Shown here: piece after piece, positions 1 to 9,979 of the stretch
Layout: every line of letters starts with the position of its first letter
How positions within the stretch are numbered: position 1 is the stretch's first letter
From: DASRDR01 sp963812945 [NCBI: uncultured Candidatus Rokubacteria bacterium]
GTDB taxonomy: Bacteria; Methylomirabilota; Methylomirabilia; Rokubacteriales
Assembly (NCBI GenBank): GCA_963812945.1
Contig: CAWEXD010000008.1
Span: 2,542,001-2,606,000 of the forward strand
DNA length: 64,000 nt
Direction: 5' to 3'
Position numbers and translations under genes: made by a program
Notes under the pieces: model-generated
Told to the model about the DNA's origin: nothing
Databases searched by the model: none
What the model saw: the letters and a program-made list of their open reading frames with translations, nothing else

Positions 1-198
1 CCGGAGGGCGAAGAGCCAGCCACCGAGGCCGACCGGGCCTCCGGGCGCGTCAGCCTCACGCGACCTCAGGTGGCGGCGTTCGTGGAGCGGGCCCGGGCTC
101 TCGTCGAGGCCGGGCGACCCACGTGCCGGTTCTGCGGCCGACCGATGAACCCGGGCGGTCACCGCTGCGCTCGCACGAACGGGCACGCCGCCGACTAG
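1..198 (+). CDS. DUF3090 family protein, C-terminal part
   Basis: The frame is open from the window edge to a TAG at 196-198 and gives the last 65 residues of a protein whose start lies outside the window. The tail has a CxxC (CRFCG), then PMNPGGHRC and ARTNGH. This resembles the C-terminal zinc-binding-looking tail of DUF3090 proteins. The next gene starts 13 bp downstream and is a SCO1664-type protein. The DUF3090-SCO1664 pairing is a known conserved neighbourhood in Actinobacteria, and it supports the call. The molecular function of the family is unknown. The identification rests on the tail motif and the neighbour, not on a full-length match. Confidence 0.7.
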   Translation, partial: PEGEEPATEADRASGRVSLTRPQVAAFVERARALVEAGRPTCRFCGRPMNPGGHRCARTNGHAAD

Positions 199-211
199 GA
201 TTGGCATCGCG

Positions 212-922
212 ATGCCCCGAGCTGCCGTTGCCCAGCCGCTCGACCTCCTCGCCCGCGGTGAGATCGCCGTGAAGGGCCGTCTGCCCTGGGCCTCGAACGC
301 CACGTTCCTGGTGGAGGTGACGCGCGGGCGGGCTGCCACGCTCGGGGTGTACAAGCCCCAGCGCGGCGAGCGGCCGCTCTGGGACTTCCCCCGCGGGCTC
401 CACCGGCGGGAGGTGGCCGCGTACCAGCTGTCGGAGACCCTCGGCTGGGCCCTGGTCCCGCCGACGCTCGTGCGCGAGGGTCCCTACGGCCTGGGCTCCG
501 TCCAGCTCTTCGTCGACGCCGAGTTCGAGCAGCACTACTTCACGCTGCGCGAGCGGCCGGAGCACCGCCCGGGCCTTGCGCGTCTCTGCGCGTTCGACTT
601 GCTCGCGAACAACGCCGACCGCAAGAGCGGTCACTGCCTTCTCGGGAGGGATGGTCGCCTCTACGCGATCGACAACGGGCTCTGTTTCCACGCCGAGCCG
701 AAGCTCCGGACCGTGGTCTGGGACTTCGCGGGCGAGCCGCTCCCCGAGGACGTCCGGGCCGCCGCGCGGCGGCTCGCTCGCGAGGGGCTGCCCGGGCCGC
801 TCGCCGAGCTCATCGGCCCCGAGGAGCGCTCCGCGCTGCTCGCGCGAGCGCGAGCCCTGGGAGCCGCCGAGCGCTTCCCCGTGGATCCGACGGGCATGCA
901 GTACCCCTGGCCGCTGGTCTGA
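212..922 (+). CDS. SCO1664 family protein (PI3/4-kinase-like fold)
   Basis: This 236-residue protein is of the SCO1664 type, which is distantly related to phosphatidylinositol 3/4-kinase-like folds. Visible kinase-like elements are Lys48 in GVYKPQRGERPLWDFP, a catalytic-loop-like FDLLANNADRKSGH at about 128-141, and IDNG at 153-156 in place of DFG. These suggest ATP binding and phosphotransfer, but the substrate is unknown. It follows the DUF3090 gene by 13 bp and is probably cotranscribed with it. In Actinobacteria the pair often sits with a histidine-phosphatase-family gene, which would lie upstream of this window if present. I see no strong Shine-Dalgarno before the ATG. Confidence 0.8.
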   Translation: MPRAAVAQPLDLLARGEIAVKGRLPWASNATFLVEVTRGRAATLGVYKPQRGERPLWDFPRGLHRREVAAYQLSETLGWALVPPTLVREGPYGLGSVQLFVDAEFEQHYFTLRERPEHRPGLARLCAFDLLANNADRKSGHCLLGRDGRLYAIDNGLCFHAEPKLRTVVWDFAGEPLPEDVRAAARRLAREGLPGPLAELIGPEERSALLARARALGAAERFPVDPTGMQYPWPLV

Positions 923-963
923 CGCACGATGTCCGCCACCCTCAAACGCTGGAGACGATCGCG

Positions 964-3279
<2,316 letters not shown>

Positions 3280-3290
3280 CCGGTTGGCAC

Positions 3291-3698
3291 ATGGCGCGTT
3301 CTCAGTCGGCTGATCGACCCGATGGCTCGTCCACGCCGGCGCCCTACGTTCCGGCCTCCGAGCAGTTGGTCGTCGAGGTGTACGTGCGCGACCTCGACCG
3401 CGCGCTCGAGTTCTACCAACGCCTCGGGTTCGAGCGGCTGCGCTGCCACGATCGTTTCGCCGCCCTCGCGTGGGAGGGGCACCAATTCTTCCTCGACGAG
3501 CGGCCATCCTACGAGCCGCCCTCGGCGCCTCAGGCCAACGTCCGAGTGATGGTGCCGGACGTCGACGCCTGGTGGCGACGGGCTACCGGGATGGGGGCCC
3601 GGATCCTCGCTCCCATCGCGGACAGGGACTACGGCCTTCGGGACTTCACCATCGCGGATCCCGACGGGTTCGGTATCCGGTTCGCCACGCGGATATAG
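3291..3698 (+). CDS. VOC family protein (glyoxalase/bleomycin-resistance fold)
   Basis: This 135-residue protein has the vicinal-oxygen-chelate pattern: an N-terminal strand with VEVYVRDLDRALEFYQRLGF, a middle region ending in an acidic turn, and a C-terminal YGLRDFTIADPDGFGIRF that typically closes the metal site. Such proteins are lyases, dioxygenases or antibiotic-binding proteins. This sequence alone does not choose among them. It begins 12 bp after the CoxL-like gene and is likely in the same transcript. Its stop codon overlaps a TATAGT box that probably drives the next gene. Confidence 0.8.
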   Translation: MARSQSADRPDGSSTPAPYVPASEQLVVEVYVRDLDRALEFYQRLGFERLRCHDRFAALAWEGHQFFLDERPSYEPPSAPQANVRVMVPDVDAWWRRATGMGARILAPIADRDYGLRDFTIADPDGFGIRFATRI

Positions 3699-3699
3699 T
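3694..3699 (+). promoter_or_regulatory. -10-like box 6 nt before a TTG start (leaderless candidate)
   Basis: TATAGT ends exactly 6 nt before the TTG start of the macrodomain gene, and no Shine-Dalgarno lies between. This is the TAnnnT-N6-NTG geometry of leaderless promoters and recurs at five other genes here. No convincing -35 box is visible. Confidence 0.5.
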
Positions 3700-3705
3700 C
3701 CAAGG

Positions 3706-4227
3706 TTGCCGCGCATCGTCCTCGTCCAGGGCGACCTCACGGAGCAAGCGGTGGACGCCATCGTCAACGCCGCCAATTCGTCCCTTCTGGGCGGCGGCGG
3801 CGTCGACGGGGCGATCCACCGGCGGGGCGGCCCGGCGATCCTCGAGGCGTGCCGGCGCCTCCGCGCCGAGCGCTACCCGGACGGGTTGCCGACCGGCCAG
3901 GCGGCGGCGACGCCCGGAGGCGGGCTGGCGGCCCGGTGGGTCATCCACACCGTCGGGCCGATCTACTCCGCGCGCGAGGACTGCGCGGCGCTTCTGGCGA
4001 GCTGCCACGCCGAATCGCTCCGTGTGGCCGACGAGCTCGGCTGCGCGACCGTTGCCTTTCCGGCAATCTCGACCGGCGTCTACGGCTATCCCCTCGATCT
4101 GGCGGCCCCGGTCGCGGTGAAGGCCGTCCTGGACGCGGAGACCCGCGTCGGAGAGGTCCGCTTCGTCCTCTTCGGTCACGCGGCCTACGCCGCCTTCGAG
4201 CGGGCGCTCGCCGGGCGCGCTTCCTGA
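3706..4227 (+). CDS. Macrodomain protein, O-acetyl-ADP-ribose deacetylase type
   Basis: The 173-residue protein is a single macrodomain, which binds ADP-ribose and in this subgroup usually hydrolyses O-acetyl-ADP-ribose or removes mono-ADP-ribose. It shows GDLTEQAVDAIVNAANSS at the N-terminus, the glycine-rich LLGGGGVDGAIHRRGG loop, and GVYGYP near residue 126. These are the MacroD/YmdB landmarks. The start is TTG at 3706, the only start that puts residues before the first strand without overlapping the VOC gene. The gene is probably a separate transcription unit from the -10-like box just upstream. Confidence 0.88.
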   Translation: MPRIVLVQGDLTEQAVDAIVNAANSSLLGGGGVDGAIHRRGGPAILEACRRLRAERYPDGLPTGQAAATPGGGLAARWVIHTVGPIYSAREDCAALLASCHAESLRVADELGCATVAFPAISTGVYGYPLDLAAPVAVKAVLDAETRVGEVRFVLFGHAAYAAFERALAGRAS

Positions 4228-4281
4228 TCGATCCGACCGATGGGACTCGGCGGGAGGCACCGGCCGGGCCGCTCGCCGAAC

Positions 4282-4311
4282 TTGACACCCTCCAACCCGG
4301 CCTTCTATCGT
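4282..4311 (+). promoter_or_regulatory. Sigma-70-type promoter
   Basis: TTGACA at 4282-4287 and TATCGT at 4306-4311 are separated by 18 bp. They lie between the macrodomain gene stop (4227) and the ATG at 4373, giving a leader of roughly 55 nt. The -35 box is a perfect consensus match and the -10 matches four of six bases. Confidence 0.6.
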
Positions 4312-4372
4312 GGTTCTGGGTGCGCTTGGCTCCCGTGAGGGATGCGGACGCGCACCCCGGGGGTTCCCGCCA

Positions 4373-5887
4373 ATGATGCGCTGCATTCACTGCAACCGGG
4401 ACTACTTGGGTGGCCAGCGCTTCTGCCACCAGTGCGGAGAGCCGCTTCGGCCGCATGACACGGCGGCGGAGGGGCCCGCGGCTCGAGTCGTGTCGGACGC
4501 GATCACCCGACGCGCTCGAACGACGCCGCGACGCCGGGCCTCGCAGCCATCGTCTTCCCTGCTGTTCGCGATCCTCGTGCTGGTGGGCGCGGGAGCCGGC
4601 CTGGCGATCGTCTGGCACCAGCGATGGATGCCACCGGCGCTCCGCGCCAGCGCGCGGCTCTCGGGGGAGCCGGCTCAGCAGCCCGCGGACACGATCTCTG
4701 CGGAAGAGCCTCCGGCGCAGGCGTCCGCGCCGGCGCCCGAATCCGAAGGGCCAGCGGCGACGCGAGCCTCGACCCCGTCGGCGGAGCCCGCGCCTGCGCC
4801 CGTCGCAGCGCCGGCCCCCTCGCCCCCACCGAGGAAAGCTGCCGAGCCGGCGCCGGCGCCTTCCCTCGCTCCGAAGCCCGTGCCCGAATCGGCTCCGGCC
4901 AGAGTCGCGGCCATTCCCAACGGGCCGGCGCCGACGACGCCTCCGGCGCGCTCCGTCGCTCCCGCGAGCGAGCCTCCGACCGGGACGCGGATCCTCAGCG
5001 TTCGAGCCGATCCCGGATCTCCGGCGGCCCCGACCGGCGCGCGCGTGGTCCCGCTCGTTCCCGTCACCCCGGGGACCGGGGCGCGCGGGCAGCTCATGTG
5101 GGAATCCATGGGCGGAGGGGTGCTGATCGTCTCCGGCCTCCCGCAGCCCCCGATCGGCCGGACGTACCAGTTGTGGCTGGGTAGCATCAGCCTCGGGAAC
5201 CGGATCTCGGGGGGCTTGGTCCTCGTGGATTCGCAGGGCGCGGGCACGCTCCGGGTCGCCCCGCCCCGAGCCACCTGGGTCCCCGACATCTTCGGCGTCA
5301 CGATGGAGCGCCAGGGCGGCGCGCGGGAGCCCTCCGACGACCTCGTCCTCGTGGGAGAGCTGCCCAAGCAGTCGGGCGCGGCGGTCTCGCCGGCGGCACC
5401 CGTGTTCGGGGCCTCGGCACCCCCGGCATCAGCGGAAGCGAGGCCCGGAGGAGCGCCAGGGAGTGCCTCGGCGTCTGCTGCCGAGACTCTGTCGTCCACC
5501 CCGCCGCCGGCGACTGGTTCCGCGCGGGGGCCCGACGGCGAGCTGGTGCGGGTCGTGCCGGTGCCGGTCGAGCGGACCTTCACGGTCGCCCAGTCGGTCC
5601 TGAAGAGCCTCGGGTGGGACATCGACCAGGTGGATCAAATCGCCGGCGTCATCCGGACCGAGCCTCGCAACATGACCTTCAAGGACTACGGGGTCTACGC
5701 AGAGGGCAAGCGTCACCGCCTGGACGTCGTCGTCCGCGCGGTCCCGAACGGTCAGACGTCGATCTCCGTGAGGCGCGCGGTCTTCGAGGAGCGACGGATC
5801 TTCTGGTCGAAGGAGCGGAAGGTCCTGCCGACGCCGGAAACGGCGGTGGAAGAGACCCTGCTGGACGCGATCGAGCGGCTGCTCTGA
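4373..5887 (+). CDS. Zinc-ribbon membrane-anchored protein with anti-sigma-K-like domain
   Basis: The 504-residue protein starts with a C4 zinc ribbon (Cys4, Cys7, Cys18, Cys21). A basic stretch and one membrane segment at about 61-81 follow. Next comes a long Ala/Pro/Glu-rich linker to about residue 230. Residues 240-330 resemble the C-terminal domain of RskA anti-sigma factors (YQLWLG, GGLVLVDSQG, FGVTMERQGG, EPSDDLVL). The last 110 residues form a separate alpha/beta domain of unknown role, vaguely like outer-membrane assembly lipoproteins. The ribbon would be cytoplasmic and the rest extracytoplasmic. No sigma factor gene is adjacent, so a regulatory role is only inferred. I chose ATG 4373 because it places the ribbon at the N-terminus. 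Confidence 0.7.
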   Translation: MMRCIHCNRDYLGGQRFCHQCGEPLRPHDTAAEGPAARVVSDAITRRARTTPRRRASQPSSSLLFAILVLVGAGAGLAIVWHQRWMPPALRASARLSGEPAQQPADTISAEEPPAQASAPAPESEGPAATRASTPSAEPAPAPVAAPAPSPPPRKAAEPAPAPSLAPKPVPESAPARVAAIPNGPAPTTPPARSVAPASEPPTGTRILSVRADPGSPAAPTGARVVPLVPVTPGTGARGQLMWESMGGGVLIVSGLPQPPIGRTYQLWLGSISLGNRISGGLVLVDSQGAGTLRVAPPRATWVPDIFGVTMERQGGAREPSDDLVLVGELPKQSGAAVSPAAPVFGASAPPASAEARPGGAPGSASASAAETLSSTPPPATGSARGPDGELVRVVPVPVERTFTVAQSVLKSLGWDIDQVDQIAGVIRTEPRNMTFKDYGVYAEGKRHRLDVVVRAVPNGQTSISVRRAVFEERRIFWSKERKVLPTPETAVEETLLDAIERLL

Positions 5888-5965
5888 GCCCCCCGAGTCC
5901 CCGGCGATCGTCCTGACTGGCGCCGGCCGGCTCCGTCCCCGCGCGCGCCCCTGCGCTCACCCGAG

Positions 5966-6397
5966 TTGAGCCCCCTGCCCCGCGGTCCGCTCCCCACGGT
6001 GGACGTCATCGCCGAGCTGCCGGACGGCGCGATCGTCCTCGTGCGGCGGAAGCACCCGCCGCCCGGCTGGGCCCTGCCCGGCGGGTTCATCGAGGCGGGT
6101 GAGAGCGCCGCTGCCGCGGCGCGGCGTGAGTTCCGGGAGGAGACGGGGCTGGACGTCAAGCTGTCGGAGCTCTTCCACGTCTATGCGGATCCGGCCCGAG
6201 ACCCGCGAGGGCCGACGCTCGGCGTCGTCTACCTCGGCCGGGCGGCCGGCGCGCCGGTCGGCGCGGACGATGCCGCGGAGGCCCGGGCGTTCCCGCCCGA
6301 CGCGCTGCCCGCGCCGCTCGCCTTCGACCACGCGCTCATCCTGGCCGACTACCGGCGCTACCGGGCAGAAGGCCAGCGGCCCCCGCCGGACCGCTGA
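5966..6397 (+). CDS. NUDIX hydrolase
   Basis: The 143-residue protein carries an intact Nudix box at about 40-62, of the form G-x5-E-x7-REFREETGL, which coordinates Mg2+ for cleavage of nucleoside-diphosphate-linked compounds. The preceding PGWALPGGF motif is typical of ADP-ribose pyrophosphatase-like or MutT-like members. The substrate cannot be told. The predicted start is TTG at 5966; no in-frame ATG lies upstream of the conserved core. The presence of a macrodomain gene 2 kb upstream makes ADP-ribose-type substrates thinkable, but the two are not in one operon. Confidence 0.85.
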   Translation: MSPLPRGPLPTVDVIAELPDGAIVLVRRKHPPPGWALPGGFIEAGESAAAAARREFREETGLDVKLSELFHVYADPARDPRGPTLGVVYLGRAAGAPVGADDAAEARAFPPDALPAPLAFDHALILADYRRYRAEGQRPPPDR

Positions 6398-6463
6398 GAC
6401 CGCGCGCCGCGACCTGCGCCGGCCCGCCCGGTCAGCACCGCGTCGTCGAGACGCCGGCCGTCA

Positions 6464-7426
6464 TCAGGCATCCTTCCACGCGCTCGCCTTGTCAAGCGTC
6501 GCGGTCGTCTCGGCGTCGAGCCGGAGCTCGAGCGCGCCCAGCAGCTCGCGCAGCTGCTCCGCGCTGGTGGCGCTCACGATGGGCGCCGTGATTCCGGGCC
6601 GGTGAGCGATCCACGCGATCGCGACCTGGGACGGTGTCGCGCCCACCGCCTCGGCCACCTTCTCGACGGCGCTCAGCACCGCGAAGCCCCGCGCGTTCAT
6701 GTACTGCTTCTCCACGCCGGCGGCGCGCGGCGTCGCCGGCAAGCCCTGGCCCGCGCGGTACTTGCCGGACAGGAACCCGCTCCCCAGCGAGGAGTAGGTG
6801 ATGACGCCCACCTCCTGCTCGAGACACAAGGGCTCGAGCTCGCGCTCGTACTCGTCCCGCATCACGAGGTTGTACTTCGGCTGGATCGTCTCGTAGCGCG
6901 CGTAGCCGTGCCGGTCGCTCTCCCACAGTGCGCGGGCCAGGCGCCACGCGTGATAGTTCGAGGCGCCGAGGTACCGGACCTTCCCCTGCTTGACCAGATC
7001 GTCGAACGCGCGCAGGGTCTCGGCCAGCGGCGTCTCCCGATCGTCCCAGTGGGCCTGGTACAGATCGATGTAGTCCGTCCGCAGCCGGCGGAGCGACGCC
7101 TCGACGCCGTCCATGATGTGATGGCGCGAGAGCCCCGTGTCGTTCGGTCCTGACCCCATCGGCCCCATGACCTTGGTCGCGATGACGACCTGGTGCCGGT
7201 TGCCGCGCGCCCGCATCCAGACTCCGAGCGCCGTCTCGGACTCCCCGCCCGAGTTGCCGGGCGCCCATCGCGAGTACACGTCCGCCGTGTCGATGAAGTT
7301 GCCGCCGGCTGCACAGTACGCGTCGAGGACCTCCTCGGACGCCTGCTGATCCGTCGTCCACCCGAACGTGTTCCCACCGAGGCAGAGGGCTGCCACCTTC
7401 AGTCCGGTCCGGCCCAGCCTGCGCAT
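6464..7426 (-). CDS. Aldo/keto reductase
   Basis: The product of about 320 residues is an aldo/keto reductase of the YghZ/Tas-like group, reducing carbonyls with NADPH. The catalytic tetrad is visible: Asp and Tyr in DTADVYSRWAP, Lys in ATKVMGPM and His in YQAHWDD. GASNYHAWRLARAL and the C-terminal cofactor loop are also present. The ATG at 7426 gives MRRLGRTGLK. A GTG two codons upstream (7432) sits 7 nt after AAGGAG and may be the true start. The gene is divergent from the amidohydrolase at 7608, with about 180 bp between them for both promoters. Confidence 0.9.
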   Translation of the reverse strand: MRRLGRTGLKVAALCLGGNTFGWTTDQQASEEVLDAYCAAGGNFIDTADVYSRWAPGNSGGESETALGVWMRARGNRHQVVIATKVMGPMGSGPNDTGLSRHHIMDGVEASLRRLRTDYIDLYQAHWDDRETPLAETLRAFDDLVKQGKVRYLGASNYHAWRLARALWESDRHGYARYETIQPKYNLVMRDEYERELEPLCLEQEVGVITYSSLGSGFLSGKYRAGQGLPATPRAAGVEKQYMNARGFAVLSAVEKVAEAVGATPSQVAIAWIAHRPGITAPIVSATSAEQLRELLGALELRLDAETTATLDKASAWKDA

Positions 7427-7607
7427 CAGCACCGTTGGTCTCCTTATCTGTCCGTGGGTCAGTCCGTGGTTCGTTCGCCGATTGTAGCGCGATCGGCCCG
7501 GTCGGGGCCTCGCGACAAGCGCCGAGCGGTCCCGGGAACGGAGTGTCACGCGCGGCCCCGACGACGTACCATTCCTGGGGCGGCCGGAGGCCGCGGACGG
7601 AGGCGCC

Positions 7608-9203
7608 ATGCTCGACATCCTGATCAGGGGCGGGACCGTGATCGACGGGACCGGCCGGCCCGCGCGGCCGGCCGACGTGGCCATCGCGGGAGACCGCATC
7701 GAGGCCATCGAGCCTCTCCCCAACGCCAGCGCGGCCCGGGTGATCGACGCGACCGGTCACGCGGTGGCGCCCGGGTTCGTCGACATGCACTCGCACGCCG
7801 ACTTCGTTCTCCCCGGCTTGCCGACGGCCGACAGCAAGGTCCACCAGGGCTTCACGCTGGAGGTCGTGGGCAACTGCGGGGCGAGCCCGGCCCCCCTAAC
7901 GCCGGCCCGGCGCCAGGACGTGATCGACACGTCCGCCCTCACCCTGCCGCCGCTCGCCTGGGACTGGACGACCTTCCGGAGCTACCTCGACGGCCTGACC
8001 CGCCAGGGCCTCTCGATCAACGTCGCCCCGCTGGTGGGACACGGGACGGTCCGCCTCCTGGTTATGGGACCGGACGACGCGCGTCCGACCGCCGACCAGC
8101 TCCGGACCATGGCGACCGAGGTCCGGCGCGCGATGGACGAGGGAGCCGTCGGGCTCTCCACCGGCCTGATCTACGCCCCCGGCGTGTTCGCCGACACGGA
8201 CGAGCTCGTCGAGCTGGCCCGGGCGGCCGGCGAGGGCGGGGGCTTCTACGCGAGCCACATCCGGGGCGAGGGTGACACGCTCCTGCCGGCGATCGCCGAG
8301 GCGATCGAGGTCGGGCGGCGAGCATCCATCCCGGTGGAGATCAGCCATCTCAAGGCCGCGGGCCGGCCGAACTGGCCGAAGATGGCCCAGGCGATCGAGC
8401 TGATCGAGGCGGCGCGCGCGGAGGGCCTCGACGTGACCGCCGACATGTACCCGTACCCGGCGGGCAGCACGGGTCTGAGCTCCCTCTTGCCCCCGTGGGT
8501 CCACGCGGGCGGACGCGAGTCGCTCCTGGCGCGGCTGGCCGATCCGGCCGACCGCGCGCGCATCCGCGCGGCGCTGGACGGTCCCGGGATCGCGCGCGAC
8601 GCCGGCTGGGACGGCATCGCCATCGCGGGGTGCCCCGCCCGGCCCGAGTACGAGGGTCAGACCCTCGCCCGTATCGCCGGCGGACTGGGCGTGTCGCCCG
8701 CCGAGGCGACGATCGAGGTCCTCCGCCAGGCGAAGGGCGACGCCGACATGATCCTGTTCATGATGAGCGAGGAGAACGTCGCGCTCGGTCTCCAGCGGCC
8801 CTGGGTCATGATCGGCTCCGACGGCGAAGGCCGCGCGACCCAGGGCCCGTACGCGACGGGCAAGCCCCATCCGCGAAACTACGGCACCTGCCCGCGCCTC
8901 CTGGGTCACTACGTCCGGGACCGCGGCCTCCTGTCGCTCCCCGAGGCGATCCGCAAGATGACCAGCTTGCCGGCGGCGAAGCTGGGTCTCAGGGACCGGG
9001 GCCGTCTCGAGCCGGGCGCCGTCGCCGACGTCGTGGTCTTCGACCCCGCGACGATCGCCGACACGGCGACCTTCGCCGAGCCCCACAGGTATCCCCGCGG
9101 CATTCCCTGGGTGCTCGTCAACGGCGAGCCCGTGGTCGCCGGCGGCCAGCACACCGGCAGCCGGCCGGGCCGGGTGCTAGCCCTCTCACGGAGGCGACCT
9201 TGA
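7608..9203 (+). CDS. D-aminoacylase-type amidohydrolase (N-acyl-D-amino-acid deacylase family)
   Basis: The 531-residue enzyme belongs to the amidohydrolase superfamily. It shows the metal-binding HxH at His61/His63 (DMHSHADF), the NCGASPAP loop with Cys90 that is a zinc-ligand feature of D-aminoacylases, ASHIRGEGD, EISHLKAAG and a late GSDGEG. The family hydrolyses N-acyl-D-amino acids or related cyclic amides. A GGAGG precedes the ATG by about 6 nt. Its TGA overlaps the ATG of the following SDR by one base, indicating translational coupling and a joint role in catabolism. Confidence 0.87.
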   Translation: MLDILIRGGTVIDGTGRPARPADVAIAGDRIEAIEPLPNASAARVIDATGHAVAPGFVDMHSHADFVLPGLPTADSKVHQGFTLEVVGNCGASPAPLTPARRQDVIDTSALTLPPLAWDWTTFRSYLDGLTRQGLSINVAPLVGHGTVRLLVMGPDDARPTADQLRTMATEVRRAMDEGAVGLSTGLIYAPGVFADTDELVELARAAGEGGGFYASHIRGEGDTLLPAIAEAIEVGRRASIPVEISHLKAAGRPNWPKMAQAIELIEAARAEGLDVTADMYPYPAGSTGLSSLLPPWVHAGGRESLLARLADPADRARIRAALDGPGIARDAGWDGIAIAGCPARPEYEGQTLARIAGGLGVSPAEATIEVLRQAKGDADMILFMMSEENVALGLQRPWVMIGSDGEGRATQGPYATGKPHPRNYGTCPRLLGHYVRDRGLLSLPEAIRKMTSLPAAKLGLRDRGRLEPGAVADVVVFDPATIADTATFAEPHRYPRGIPWVLVNGEPVVAGGQHTGSRPGRVLALSRRRP

Positions 9204-9979
9204 TGGAACTCGACGGACAGATCGCGATCGTCACGGGCGGCGGCCGCGGCATCGGCCTCGCAACCGCGCTCGAGCTTGCGCGCATGGGCGCCGGGATCGT
9301 CGTCGCCGAGCTGGACGCCGCGAACGCGCGGCGCACCGCGGATCAGGTGGCGAAGCTCGGCCGGCCGTCGCTGGCCGTCGCCACCGACGTCACCAGTGCC
9401 GCCGACCTCGACGCGATGGTCCGCCAGACCGTCGACCGCTTCGGACGCATCGACGTCCTCGTGAACAACGCCGGCATCTACCGCGCGGCCGCCACGCTCG
9501 ACGTCACCGAAGAGCACTGGGACGCGATCATGACCATCAACGCGAGGGCGGTGTTCTTCACGACCAAGGCCGTGCTTCCCACGATGATCCGGCAACACCG
9601 CGGCAACGTCATCTCTCTCGCCTCGATGGCGGGAAAGATCGGCAGCCGGACCAACCTCCCCTACAACGCGAGCAAAGCCGCGGTCATCAGCATGACCAAG
9701 AGCCTCGCGCTCGCGCACGCGGCCGATGGCATCCGCGCCAACTGCGTCTGCCCGGGGTTCGTCGAGACCGACATGTGGGCGAAGGTGTCCGCCGACCAGG
9801 GCGCGCTGCTCGGCCTCAGCCCCGACGCCTTCACCAAGGCGCGCCTCAGCACGGTCCCGCTCGGACGGATGGAGACACCGGAGGACGTCGCGAACGTCGT
9901 CGGCTTCCTGGCTTCGTCGAAGTCCGGCTACATGACGGGCCAGGCGCTGAGCGTCGACGGCGGCCTCGTGATGCACTGA
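9203..9979 (+). CDS. SDR family oxidoreductase
   Basis: This classical short-chain dehydrogenase has 258 residues. TGGGRGIG at 11-18 binds NAD(P), NNAGIY follows the fourth strand, and the Ser-Tyr-Lys triad is present with YNASK. The end PLGRMETPEDVANVVGFLASSKSGYMTGQ is typical of FabG-like members. It overlaps the amidohydrolase stop (TGATG) and its own stop overlaps the next ATG in the same way. The three genes therefore form one tightly coupled unit. Substrate unknown. Confidence 0.92.
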   Translation: MELDGQIAIVTGGGRGIGLATALELARMGAGIVVAELDAANARRTADQVAKLGRPSLAVATDVTSAADLDAMVRQTVDRFGRIDVLVNNAGIYRAAATLDVTEEHWDAIMTINARAVFFTTKAVLPTMIRQHRGNVISLASMAGKIGSRTNLPYNASKAAVISMTKSLALAHAADGIRANCVCPGFVETDMWAKVSADQGALLGLSPDAFTKARLSTVPLGRMETPEDVANVVGFLASSKSGYMTGQALSVDGGLVMH

